Below are positions 17,403-26,069 of a DNA stretch of 64,000 nt, piece by piece (the first letter of the stretch is position 1; the number at the start of each line of letters is the position of its first letter). Origin of the DNA: Enterococcus durans NBRC 100479 = LMG 10746 (GTDB lineage: Bacteria > Bacillota > Bacilli > Lactobacillales > Enterococcaceae); contig NZ_BCQB01000008.1 in NCBI RefSeq assembly GCF_001544215.1, positions 20,834 through 84,833 on the forward strand, given 5' to 3'. The position numbers and the translations under genes are program-made. The notes under the pieces were generated by a model that saw nothing but the letters and a program-made list of their open reading frames with translations, was not told where the DNA came from and searched no databases.

Positions 17403-17711
17403 GGCAACTCTCCAATCTAAGATTATAACACCTCTAAAATCTGTTTAATAATAATAAATAAGCAACTACTAAATCAGCTAAAAATTTCTGATTAATCAAT
17501 GAAATAATGGACAATTGCCATTTTCTAGCTATATAATCCCTTAAAACCAAAAAAAAAGCAATATTTTTACTCGCTTTATGAGAAAAATCTGTTTTTACAA
17601 CTGTACTAATTTTTACTTGTCGTATTTTGCTCTTTTTTCACTATTTCATATTCTAAAATGAGATCGAGACAAAAGTCGTTTCGATTTGAGAAATTGGAGA
17701 GAAAAATCGTA
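17403..17711. other. Intergenic region upstream of metN
   Basis: Holds the likely metN -10 box (17422-17427), AT-rich sequence and, at about 17658-17711, fragments of the repeat's short hairpin (GAGACAAAAGTCG, GGACAAAAG). No gene seen. Confidence 0.45.
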
Positions 17712-17874
17712 GGACAAAAGTAAGAAACACTTTTGTCTCATTCTTTAAAAACGAATAAACGGTGGGAGCAGAAGCAACTTCTTCTTAAATAAGCCGAAAT
17801 TCACAAAAATTTGAAAAGCAATTTTCGTTAATTTCGGCTTATTTCTCGGAGTTAAACACTTCTGTCACAGCCTC
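17712..17874 (-). repeat. Intergenic palindromic repeat, copy B
   Basis: Same element as copy A in opposite orientation, starting with the short hairpin (GACAAAAGTAAG...) and ending TCTGTCACAGCCTC. It lies between metN and the HAD gene. Confidence 0.9.
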
Positions 17875-17966
17875 TTTTTTGAAATTTCCGAAAAAACTGA
17901 CTTTTGAACTTTCGTTTATTCACAAGTCTATGGCAAAAATGATTTTTAGTTTTGTCCCACACTTAA

Positions 17967-18068
17967 AAAAAGAGTGTGAGACACTATGATGCACTTCCCG
18001 TCTAGTGGACACAGAAATATAAAATTCCTATATAGGGGAGCATATCATTCTTCTCTCACACTCTTTTT
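17967..18068 (-). terminator. Long-loop terminator after the HAD gene
   Basis: A perfect 15-bp pair of arms, AAAAAGAGTGTGAGA (17967-17981) and its complement (18054-18068), lies immediately after the HAD stop, with about 70 bases between the arms. Confidence 0.6.
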
Positions 18069-18596
18069 CTATTTTTCTAACAAATCAAGTATTTCTTGAG
18101 GAGAGTCAATAACTATGTCGACATTTTGAAAATTTTCAATATTTTGGGCTCCCCATTTAGCTAAACCAAAAGTGACTCCACATGCTTTCGCACTTTGCAT
18201 GTCATATAATGAATCACCAATATAAATCGTCTCTTCCTTTTTTACATTGAGCTCGTCAATTGCCTTTTGTATTGGATCTGGAAAAGGTTTATGCAAGTTA
18301 GTATCTGAAGCTGTAATTTGTATATCAAAATACTGATTTAAATCAAATCGGTCAAATTCATTCTTCATTTCTTCCTTTGTTTTAGATGTAACAAGTCCTA
18401 ATTGAATCTCTTTTACGTGCAATATCTGTAATGTTTCTTCTATATGCGGAAAAACTTGAGCATTATCTGCTAATAAAAGTACGTTTTCACCCCATTTTGA
18501 TAAGAGAGTCTCCTCTTCTTCCTCAGTATTTACAAACTTTTTAATCGCATCTCTTCCGGGAATACCTAAAATATAATGTAATATCGTTTTAATCAT
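18069..18596 (-). CDS. HAD-superfamily phosphatase missing its N-terminal nucleophile motif
   Basis: A 175-residue protein similar to phosphoglycolate phosphatase-like HAD enzymes. Motif II LVTSKT, motif III lysine in LHKPFPDP and motif IV IYIGDSLYDM are intact. The usual start with the DxDGT nucleophile (motif I, about 25-30 residues) is absent: the protein begins MIKTILHYILGIPGRDAIKKF, which corresponds to the cap region. Its ATG overlaps the stop of the upstream DeoR gene by eight bases. As written it should be catalytically dead. A deletion at the DeoR-HAD junction would explain it. Confidence 0.75.
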   Translation of the reverse strand: MIKTILHYILGIPGRDAIKKFVNTEEEEETLLSKWGENVLLLADNAQVFPHIEETLQILHVKEIQLGLVTSKTKEEMKNEFDRFDLNQYFDIQITASDTNLHKPFPDPIQKAIDELNVKKEETIYIGDSLYDMQSAKACGVTFGLAKWGAQNIENFQNVDIVIDSPQEILDLLEK

Positions 18597-19359
18597 AGCT
18601 TTTCTCCTTTGTGTAAATGATTTTACTCTTTCCTATTCTAACGGCTAATTCTTCAGGAATTTTTTTATCGGTTACCAAGTAGTCGAGTTCTTCAAACGTG
18701 TAGATAAGATAATTATGAGATAAGTTGATTTTTGTATGGTCGCATAGCAGTACGATTTTATTACTTTTCTCTCTAATTGCCTGCTTCATTGCTATATCTT
18801 CTTCATGGGCATAATAGATTCCTTGATTATTTATACCTGCACAACTTAAGAAAGAAATATCAAACCGATACTTAGTTAATTCCCAGATTGGGTATCCACC
18901 AGTAACTGAACGGCTTTCTTTATTTAATGTTCCCCCAAGGATTGTAGTAGGGATTGAAGTAGTCTTTAAAAATTGATCAGCAATGTCAATCGAGTTCGTT
19001 ACAGCTTTTTTTATGTTTCTATTCGCTAAATACTGGGGCAAAAGAGAGATTGTGGTCGACACATCTAAATATATATTTTGTTTTTCAAGTAATAATTTAC
19101 TTGCTTCTCGAGCAATTTGCTTTTTTACTTGAAGTTCTTGATCTGTTCGTCCTAAATATCCATCTATTTTATTAAATGAATTTGCTAAACTGATACCTCC
19201 GTAAGTTCTAATCACAAGGTTGTTATCCGCTAGTTTTATTGTATCTCTTCTAGCCGTGTCTCTAGAAGCACCTGTAAGTTGCATAATGTCTTGTAAAGTT
19301 AACGATTGTTCTTTTTTTATTCTTTCCATTATTATCAGCAATCTTTTTTGTTGATTCAT
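18589..19359 (-). CDS. DeoR-family transcriptional regulator
   Basis: A 256-residue regulator. The N-terminal winged helix (MNQQKRLLIIMERI then LQDIMQLTGASRDTARRD) is followed by the DeoR sensor domain, which in this family binds a phosphorylated sugar or nucleoside (DVSTTISLLPQ, AGINNQGIYYAHEED, LLCDHTKI). The ATG at 19359 follows AAGGAGA by about nine bases; 14 upstream in-frame codons have no site. It is co-transcribed with the HAD gene. A dyad at 19394-19425 upstream could be its own operator. Confidence 0.87.
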   Translation of the reverse strand: MNQQKRLLIIMERIKKEQSLTLQDIMQLTGASRDTARRDTIKLADNNLVIRTYGGISLANSFNKIDGYLGRTDQELQVKKQIAREASKLLLEKQNIYLDVSTTISLLPQYLANRNIKKAVTNSIDIADQFLKTTSIPTTILGGTLNKESRSVTGGYPIWELTKYRFDISFLSCAGINNQGIYYAHEEDIAMKQAIREKSNKIVLLCDHTKINLSHNYLIYTFEELDYLVTDKKIPEELAVRIGKSKIIYTKEKSYD

Positions 19360-19393
19360 CGATAGAACTCTCCTTACTGCAATAAGTGATTTT

Positions 19394-19425
19394 AAGTTCA
19401 TTTTAATAATAACTTAAATGAGCTT
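19394..19425. promoter_or_regulatory. Dyad upstream of the DeoR gene
   Basis: AAGTTCATTT (19394-19403) and AAATGAGCTT (19416-19425) are inverted copies with one mismatch, 12 bases apart and 35 bases upstream of the DeoR start. This suits an autoregulatory operator, by inference. Confidence 0.35.
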
Positions 19426-19596
19426 AAATGTACAACAGTATATCATACTCATACATCACACGTTTCTGGACACTCATAATTTAATTTCTGAAATAGCCCC
19501 AATCGTTGTCGATTAAACAGCAATTATGTAGCATAGCTTTGTTACTTTGAGAAGTGTAGTTAGTTAGCTGACTCAGCTAGTTTTTGACACATAAAA

Positions 19597-19628
19597 AAAG
19601 ACAGCTTATTTTATTGTCAGCTGTCTTT
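19597..19628 (-). terminator. Terminator of the GNAT gene
   Basis: Perfect 10-bp stem (19597-19606 with 19619-19628), followed by a U run on the minus strand. Confidence 0.8.
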
Positions 19629-19654
19629 AAAAATGTAATATTTCACTGTATCAC

Positions 19655-20098
19655 TTAACTTATTTCCATAAACAAGATAGGATACGGATTTCCCTGTTCA
19701 TCCATCTCTGACCTTTCACGAACTTTAAATCCCATATGTTCATAAAATCCTTTTGCCTGTGGATTTTGTTCATTGACAACGAGTTCTTTTATACCATATT
19801 TTGTCATTCCATATCCCAACAGCTTTCTACCTAATCCTCTGCCACGCTCTTCTGGAGCAATGAACAGCATTTCCAGTTTTCCGTCATCAATTCCCATAAA
19901 AGCGACAGGCATTGCATTTTTATCAGTTTCAACAAGTAAGTGTGGCACGGCCATCAAGGCAGTCGGCACAAATTTTTTTATCTCTTCTATTTCCTCACCT
20001 GATAAGAAAAGATGCGTTTCTCTTACCGATTTTTCCCATACATCAACCAATTGCTCGACAAGCAAAGGAGTTCTGTCTTTGATTTCGATTTCTTTCAT
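19655..20098 (-). CDS. GNAT-family N-acetyltransferase
   Basis: A 147-residue acyl-CoA-dependent acetyltransferase. The acetyl-CoA loop is LFIAPEERGRGLGRKLL near residues 77-93 (pattern RGxGxGxxL), and the C-terminal NPQAKGFYEHMGFK is the conserved strand-helix of the fold. It resembles YjaB-like members. The acceptor substrate is not predictable. It starts at ATG 20098 after AAAGGGTAGG and ends at its own terminator. Confidence 0.85.
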   Translation of the reverse strand: MKEIEIKDRTPLLVEQLVDVWEKSVRETHLFLSGEEIEEIKKFVPTALMAVPHLLVETDKNAMPVAFMGIDDGKLEMLFIAPEERGRGLGRKLLGYGMTKYGIKELVVNEQNPQAKGFYEHMGFKVRERSEMDEQGNPYPILFMEIS

Positions 20099-20205
20099 AA
20101 TCCTACCCTTTCTGCAAAAACGATGTAGTTTATATCACACCATTTACTGTTATACCGCCTAAATAAGCGATTTTCACGCCTGGCAGAGGCGAATAGATAT
20201 TGTAG

Positions 20206-20406
20206 TCATGCAGATATTCTTGATTTTTTGTTCGTTTTTAGTATAAAATCAGTTATTTTCATTCTAAAAAACATGACTAATAGACAAATAGTCAGGATGA
20301 CATTTTCGTATTCAGGTAATTGTTGTGCTATGACAAACCCGCCAATCAATGTACCTACAAAAATCACACTTGCGGTAACACTTCGTCTAGACAGTTTTCG
20401 TTTCAT
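20206..20406 (-). CDS. Small two-helix membrane protein, unknown
   Basis: A 66-residue protein with a basic N-terminus (MKRKLSRRS) and two hydrophobic helices (SVIFVGTLIGGFVIAQQL and VILTICLLVMFFRM), ending in a basic tail. The ATG at 20406 has AAAGG nine bases upstream. I do not recognise the family. Confidence 0.5.
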   Translation of the reverse strand: MKRKLSRRSVTASVIFVGTLIGGFVIAQQLPEYENVILTICLLVMFFRMKITDFILKTNKKSRISA

Positions 20407-21146
20407 CACCTCACGCCTTTCTACTACTTTTTTCGTTTCCTACTACTTTCAATCCTATCATTTACAACGCGAAAAAGACAGACAAAGAACGGTTCAATAA
20501 TATCTTTTGTTGCTGGAAATCGAAATCGATTTTCTACCAACACTTTTTCTTTATTTCAAATCAAAATGAGACCCACATTTGGTAAAATTTAGTCAACAAA
20601 AACTTTACTCTACCAAAGGAGTCTAATGAATAATCCTAATAACTTTATGAATATTGTTCAGACAGAAAAATATCAGGTTTTAGAAAACAGGGATTCCTTG
20701 TCCATTGCTCTTCTAGTTAGTCCAAAAGAGACGATAATCCAGTAATTAACCAATGATAATTTGACTAGTCAAACAAATTAATTCAACAGTATGAATAGCC
20801 TTAAGCAAATTTTTTATCTTTCAACCACTAAAGCTGATCAAAATGAATAACACAAAAACTACAATACTACGATCTCTATACTAATTTTGTCGAGGGAAAA
20901 AGCAATCTTTCAAAGATACCACACGTGAAGTCCTAGTGCCAGCTCACAGCCAACCCAAGTCTTTTCCCACAAATTCCTCTCAGTTAGAAAATTCTAAGGT
21001 GACGATTACCGTCAACGATAGTAGCGAAAAGCTCAGCTAAACATCACAGGCAATATAACGGCCTTGGTTATTAGGATATTTTCTTCATTCCTTTATTTGA
21101 TTTATATCAAATAAGTGTACCACCACTCATTGATAAAAAGCCATTA
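20407..21146. other. Gene-poor stretch before the MerR gene
   Basis: About 740 bases without a supported gene. At 20625-20744 (plus strand) a 39-codon frame starting MNNPNNFMNIV follows AAAGGAG, and about 20890-21040 holds a 47-codon open tail ending VTITVNDSSEKLS. Neither is recognisable. Both may be remnants of a decayed gene. Confidence 0.4.
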
Positions 21147-21566
21147 TTATTTAGCTTTTAATTTAAATTCAGCTTGACCATTATGCAACACACCATAAAT
21201 CCGTTGATCTGCGTCAAAATCGCCGAAGTCTATTGCCATCTCACCATCTAATTCAATGATGTCTTCAAGTCGTTGGCTCAAAAATTGGTGGATTAATTCA
21301 TGACGTTCACCAAACTCAGTCACTTTAGCCACTGCCGTTGCTAAGGTATAGCCTTCATCAAGAAAATGTTTAATCCCCATAATCTGGATAGTTGTTTTTA
21401 AACTATACTGCCGACTGGCGCCTTCTTTTTCTGGTAAAGAACTAATGTAGCCACGTTTCTCCCAATAGCGCAGTTGCCGCAAAGAAACATCGCTCATCTG
21501 ACGAACTTCACTGATACCCAAGATTAATTTATCAACATCAATACCAAGTTTAGCTTGCAAACCCAT
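21147..21566 (-). CDS. MerR-family transcriptional regulator
   Basis: A 139-residue regulator with an N-terminal winged HTH (ISEVRQMSDVSLRQLRYWEK, then RQYSLKTTIQIMGIK) and a short C-terminal part without metal-binding cysteines. It is transcribed away from a drug-type MFS exporter 293 bases off, the usual arrangement for an efflux regulator. The intervening DNA has two copies of TGTCA-N7-TGACA. It starts at ATG 21566. Confidence 0.85.
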   Translation of the reverse strand: MGLQAKLGIDVDKLILGISEVRQMSDVSLRQLRYWEKRGYISSLPEKEGASRQYSLKTTIQIMGIKHFLDEGYTLATAVAKVTEFGERHELIHQFLSQRLEDIIELDGEMAIDFGDFDADQRIYGVLHNGQAEFKLKAK

Positions 21567-21645
21567 TTTAAAATTCCTCCATATCTACTTACTATTATTA
21601 ATAGTGTCACACATTCAACATGCATGTCAAGAAAAAATACACCAT

Positions 21646-21788
21646 TGTCATATTTGTTGACAAGAGAAATTACAGTATTTAGGTCCTAGAAGCTTTCAAA
21701 CTCCTCTGTATCTGCTCACTACTAATAAGATTATCATGCACTTAATAATATGTCGTCAAAAAGAACATCGTTGTCACTTTACTTGACA
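21646..21788. promoter_or_regulatory. Two TGTCA-N7-TGACA dyads between MerR and MFS genes
   Basis: Sites at 21646-21662 and 21772-21788 share the same arms and spacing; the second ends in the -35 box of the MFS promoter. They are plausible binding sites of the adjacent MerR regulator or another repressor. Confidence 0.45.
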
Positions 21789-21811
21789 GTTTTAAATTAT
21801 CGAGTTATAGT
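21783..21811 (+). promoter_or_regulatory. Promoter of the MFS gene
   Basis: TTGACA (21783-21788), 17-base spacer, TATAGT (21806-21811), about 50 bases before the ATG. Confidence 0.7.
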
Positions 21812-21859
21812 TTCTAAGTTCCCAAGAATTGACTTTGTGGTAAAAAGAGGAGAAATATT

Positions 21860-23337
21860 ATGCATAAAAACAAAACAAACGTTATGATCGTGACCATTGC
21901 TATTTTTATTGCGACTTTTATGTCCGCGATCGAAGGCACTATTGTTTCAACGGCGATACCAACCATTGTTGGTGATTTGCATGGTTTGAACATGATGAGC
22001 TGGATTATTTCAATTTACTTATTGACTAGCGCGATGTTAACCCCGATTTATGGTAAGTTAGCTGATCGAGTTGGTCGCAAACCAATTTTTATTATTGGCT
22101 TATCTATTTTTATTATTGGTTCTGCTCTATGTGGGTTAGCACAGAATATAGCGGCCTTAATTATTTTCCGTGCATTACAAGGGATTGGTGCTGGCGCAAT
22201 TATGCCGGTTTCCTACACTATCATTGCCGATATTTATCCGCTAGAACGGCGAGCTAAAGTTTTAGGATTTAATAGCTCAGCTTGGGGGATTGCTTCAGTG
22301 GTAGCACCATTATTAGGTGGTTTCATTGTTGAAAAATTAAGTTGGCACTGGATATTTTTCCTAAATGTACCAATTGGTTTAGTAACAATCTGGTTAATTT
22401 GGCAATTCTTTGATGAAGAGCGTAAAACTAGCCATACACCAATTGATTATTGGGGTAGTATTTGGTTGATGTTGACACTTTTGACGATTATGTGTGCTAT
22501 TCAAATTATGGAAAAAGGCATTACGTTATTGTTGGTTAGTCTATTTATTATAGCAGTATTGTGTTTCTGGCTATTTATTCGTACTGAAAACGAGCGGTCG
22601 ATCCGATTATTTCATTGGATTTATTTAAAAATAAGACTTTCAATGTCCAAAATATAGTGGCAGCTCTCGTTAGTGGCTTTCTGATGGGCTTTAATGTCTA
22701 CATGCCTATGTGGATGCAAGGAATTTTAGGTTTGCCGGCTTCAATGGCTGGTTTCGTACTTACACCAAGTTCAATAATGTGGGTAATCGCTTCGCTTTTT
22801 GCTGGCAGTCTATTGGTTAAATACCAACCACGCTTGATCTTATTTTGGAGTTTGCTAATATTAGTGATTGGTAGTTTTATGTTAGCAATTGTACCGGAAA
22901 CAACTCATTTCATTCAATTCTTAGTGATTGCTGCTTTCATTGGTATTGGCTTCGGTATGGTCATTACGACTACCACCGTTGTTTCACAAAATTCTGTCAC
23001 TAAAGATAAAATTGGTGTAGCTTCCTCTTTTAATACACTTTGTCGAACATTGGGTCAAACGTTAATGGTTTCAGTTTACGGCATTATCATTAACTTACAT
23101 TTAGTTAGTGGCGTACAGCAGTACCATGATCGTGGTGTGACTAGTGATATGATGAGCCGCATTGTTAATCCGCAGACAGCAGCAGGTATACCGGCTAAAC
23201 TATTACCTACATTACGGCATATCTTATATAGTGGCTTACATTTAGTCTACTATGTTTCGGTAGCGCTAATGATAGCCGCATTGTTGATCAATGTTTTAGC
23301 CGACCGTAAACATATCAAAAAAGATTCCGCAGTATAA
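21860..23337 (+). pseudogene. MFS multidrug exporter (DHA2, 14-helix type), frameshifted
   Basis: Proton-driven efflux pump of the EmrB/QacA group, broken by a single-base loss. The first 248 or so codons (MHKNKTNVMIVTIAI, with motif A GKLADRVGRKP and motif C-like AWGIASVVAPLLGG) run to ENERS near 22600. There the frame shifts; the second half continues as DPIISLDLFKNKTFNVQNI in the next frame to 23337. Restoring one base at about 22598-22603 gives about 491 residues, normal for the family. It could be true inactivation or a sequencing error. Divergent from the MerR gene. Confidence 0.85.
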
Positions 23338-23411
23338 ATATCAAGTTAGATCAAGAACATAGCGTTCTTTAAATACTTGCCAAGTTTGATATATCTAGTT
23401 ATTGGAAAGCA

Positions 23412-23455
23412 GAAAGGCATTTGAGAAGGTGCAAGTACCTCCTCAAATGCCTTTC
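23412..23455 (+). terminator. Terminator downstream of the MFS gene
   Basis: A 14-bp perfect stem (23412-23425 with 23442-23455) plus inner AGGT/ACCT. Its tail CAATTTT is the target site of the insertion sequence, so the element sits exactly in the terminator tail. Confidence 0.75.
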
Positions 23456-23461
23456 AATTTT

Positions 23462-24966
23462 GGCTCTATACTTTTTGATGTTGGTGAACTTCGCCAACAT
23501 CTTTTTTTGTATAAAAAAATATAGAAAAGACACCCTGAAATCCTTTAGAATTAATTTGGCTAACAAATTCATAGGAGGATTCAAGATATCTCATACTCAG
23601 CTTATCAAAGATACCCTAAATATTCTAGACCTAAATATCTATTTCGAGGAAAATTGTTTAACTAAAGAAAAATATAAAGGGCAAATTTGCTTGATTTACA
23701 AAGGAACTCTTCAGTACACGCCAGAAGAGTGTCCCCATTGTCTTTGTGTCGTCCCCTCTAGGATCATTCGTTGGGGGACGACAACCGTTCGGTTGTTACT
23801 GAATGATGTGTCTGAGTATCGCACTTATCTGGAGTTGAAGAAACAACGATTTAAATGTAAGTCTTGTCAAAGAACATTCGTAGCGGATACCTCTGTCGCT
23901 GAAAAACACTGTTTCATTAGTCAAAAAGTTCGTTGGTCTGTTATTGCTCGCTTAAAAGAGAATACTTCCATGACGGAAATCGCTCGTCAGAAAAATATCT
24001 CCACTTCTTCGGTCTATCGTGTTATGAAGCGATTCTACCGCCCATTGAATCCTTTCAAACAGACTTTGCCAAAGGTCTTATGCTTTGATGAATTCAAATC
24101 GGTTCGAAGTGTTGCCAGTGCAATGAGTTTTATCATGATGGACGGACAAAGCCATGCATTATTGGATATTGTCGAAAATCGACGCTTGCCTTATTTAGAA
24201 CGCTATTTTTCTCGGTTTTCATTAGCGACTCGTGAAGCCGTTCAATGGATTGTTATTGATATGTATGCGCCTTATGTTTCATTGGTGAAAAAGCTTTTCC
24301 CGAATGCTCAGTTGATCATCGACCGTTTCCACATCGTCCAACATATTGGCAGAACCTTCTTGAATCACCGAGTGAAAGAAACACCTACACTACTTAAAGG
24401 AACTTCCCACTCTCAACGAGGACTAGGGAAAAAATTGAAACGTTATTGGAAACTTCTACAAAAAGAAGAAGCAAAGTTAAACTACGAAAAACGGATTTGG
24501 CGTGCCAGTTTTAAAGATTATTTGACTGAAAGTGAAATTGTCGATCGACTGTTAGCTGCTTGTCCCAACCTGCGCCAAGGCTATCAGTTATACCAAGACG
24601 TTCTTTATGCGGTAAAGAAAAGAGATCAGTCACTATTTGAGGATTGTTTAACTAGAGACATTAGCGGTCTGCCTGAAACCTATACAACCACTTTACGAAC
24701 GTTTAAAAAGTTTCTGCCACAGATTCAAAATGCGCTTCACTACAGCTATTCAAACGGACCTTTGGAATGTTTAAACAACCACATCAAAGTATTAAAACGC
24801 AATGCGTACGGCTTTCGCAGCTTTTACAATTTCAAACTACGGATCATGATTCGTCATGGCAAAACATTTTTAACCAAATAAACAGAACAGAAAGAGAGTT
24901 TCTTCTTTCTGTTCTGTCCAAATTATTCTAAGATTTCTCTTTACCAACATCATTTGACAAAGAGCC
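23462..24966 (+). mobile_element. ISL3-family insertion sequence, 1505 bp
   Basis: Terminal repeats GGCTCT...TGATGTTGGT at 23462 and its complement ending at 24966 match in 17 of 24 positions. The element is flanked by perfect 8-bp direct repeats TCAATTTT (23454-23461 and 24967-24974), the duplication size typical of ISL3. One transposase gene fills it. The element appears intact and recently inserted. Confidence 0.93.
23586..24881 (+). CDS. ISL3-family transposase (probable AUA start)
   Basis: DDE-type transposase of 431 residues. It has an N-terminal zinc finger-like Cys cluster (ECPHC and RFKCKSCQRTF), a helix-turn-helix (MTEIARQKNISTSSVYRVMKRF), and the catalytic DDE region: Asp in LCFDEFKS, Asp in WIVIDMYAPY with IIDRFHIVQHI, and Glu in SNGPLECLNNHIK. 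Reading upstream of codon 23586 leads across the left terminus, so the true start must be inside the element. AGGAGG (23573-23578) is seven bases before ATA TCT CAT at 23586, which fits an AUA initiator; no better ATG exists. Confidence 0.88.
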   Translation: MSHTQLIKDTLNILDLNIYFEENCLTKEKYKGQICLIYKGTLQYTPEECPHCLCVVPSRIIRWGTTTVRLLLNDVSEYRTYLELKKQRFKCKSCQRTFVADTSVAEKHCFISQKVRWSVIARLKENTSMTEIARQKNISTSSVYRVMKRFYRPLNPFKQTLPKVLCFDEFKSVRSVASAMSFIMMDGQSHALLDIVENRRLPYLERYFSRFSLATREAVQWIVIDMYAPYVSLVKKLFPNAQLIIDRFHIVQHIGRTFLNHRVKETPTLLKGTSHSQRGLGKKLKRYWKLLQKEEAKLNYEKRIWRASFKDYLTESEIVDRLLAACPNLRQGYQLYQDVLYAVKKRDQSLFEDCLTRDISGLPETYTTTLRTFKKFLPQIQNALHYSYSNGPLECLNNHIKVLKRNAYGFRSFYNFKLRIMIRHGKTFLTK

Positions 24967-25114
24967 TCAATTTTTATGCCTCACTGGAAACTTTCCGTAC
25001 CCCCGTATAACAGGTAGTTTTCAAAACGTACAAAAAATCCGAGATTGATGTTTAGTCCCTCTGTCCTAGATTTTTTTTTATAAAACTCATCGTTTCTCAT
25101 TGACAAATAACAAA
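24967..25114. other. Short region between IS and LysR terminator
   Basis: Contains the right target duplication and AAAAAATC/GATTTTTT arms near 25032-25080, which may be another weak hairpin. No gene. Confidence 0.4.
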
Positions 25115-25160
25115 AAACAATTGGAACAATAGCTTTTACAAGCAATCATTCCAATTGTTT
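25115..25160 (-). terminator. Terminator of the carbonic anhydrase-LysR pair
   Basis: Perfect 12-bp stem (25115-25126 with 25149-25160) directly after the LysR stop, with U run on the minus strand. Confidence 0.8.
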
Positions 25161-26069
25161 CTAATGATGTTCTCCCTGTTTGATTAGCTGTGTGAGATGG
25201 TGGATGAACCGTTGAGCGATTTTACTTAATGGTCGTTTCACGGAGTAAATGATCACCAACTCATTTTCTTGACTATCTGCTAGGGGAATCAATCGAAGGT
25301 ATTCTTTCATCTCGCCGATCACGATTCCAGAACCAGAAGCATAAGCATCTGTTTCCAGAACGATATTCATCAATGTACCACGATCACTCGTATAGATCAC
25401 CGTTTCTTGGTCAGGAATCTCGATCAAATCCTCATAAAAATAAGGAAAATTACTGCCATCTTGAGTAAATCTCACTTGGGGATATGGAAATAGCTTCTCT
25501 TTGGCTATCTCCTTTTTTTGGCTCAATGGATGTTCTTGACGTAAAAAGATATGTGTCTTGAAAGTCCCTAAAGCCTGTGTCACCAATTCTCCTTGTTCCA
25601 AGTATCTTTTGATCCCTGAACGATTGTGTTCATTCATATAAAGGATGCCGATTTCACTATGTTGCTCTTTGACTTCTTCTATCACTTTTGCAGTAGTCGT
25701 TTCAATGATCCGAAATTGTTTGATTTCTTGTTTGAATGAAGTAATCAGCTTTGCTGTCAAAGGACCTAAAAAATCATAGTGTTGTGAGGCAATAGAAAAA
25801 CTGTCCCGCTTTTCATTCGCAAGATAATACCCTTCTAACGATTCCAGTTGCACTAAGATTCGTTCTGCTCGTTTTAAAAACTCTTGGCCTTCTTCGGTTA
25901 AAAAGGCGCCTCGATTGGTTCGGGTAAAAAGAGTGATCCCAAGCTCTGTTTCAAGTTCCTTGATGCCTGCCGACAAACTAGGTTGTGCAACATATAGTTT
26001 TTTAGCCGCTTCTCTAAAACTTCCATTGTTTGCCACAGCAACCACATATTTCAATTGTTGAAAATTCAC
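25161..26069 (-). CDS. LysR-family transcriptional regulator
   Basis: A 302-residue LysR regulator. The N-terminal HTH is MNFQQLKYVVAVANNGSFREAAKKL followed by QPSLSAGIKELE; an effector-binding domain runs about residues 90-295. The start is a GTG at 26069 that overlaps the carbonic anhydrase stop by four bases (GTGA), with GGAGG upstream, so it is made from the same mRNA. LysR genes usually diverge from their targets, so the coupling is unusual. The effector is unknown. Confidence 0.9.
   Translation of the reverse strand: MNFQQLKYVVAVANNGSFREAAKKLYVAQPSLSAGIKELETELGITLFTRTNRGAFLTEEGQEFLKRAERILVQLESLEGYYLANEKRDSFSIASQHYDFLGPLTAKLITSFKQEIKQFRIIETTTAKVIEEVKEQHSEIGILYMNEHNRSGIKRYLEQGELVTQALGTFKTHIFLRQEHPLSQKKEIAKEKLFPYPQVRFTQDGSNFPYFYEDLIEIPDQETVIYTSDRGTLMNIVLETDAYASGSGIVIGEMKEYLRLIPLADSQENELVIIYSVKRPLSKIAQRFIHHLTQLIKQGEHH

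Noticed and set aside
17403..17660. S-box riboswitch upstream of metN
   Set aside because: The -10 box is only about 20 bases from the start, leaving no room for one.
20625..20744. 39-codon ORF after AAAGGAG
   Set aside because: Spacing of four bases is short, the product is unrecognised and the area is decayed.
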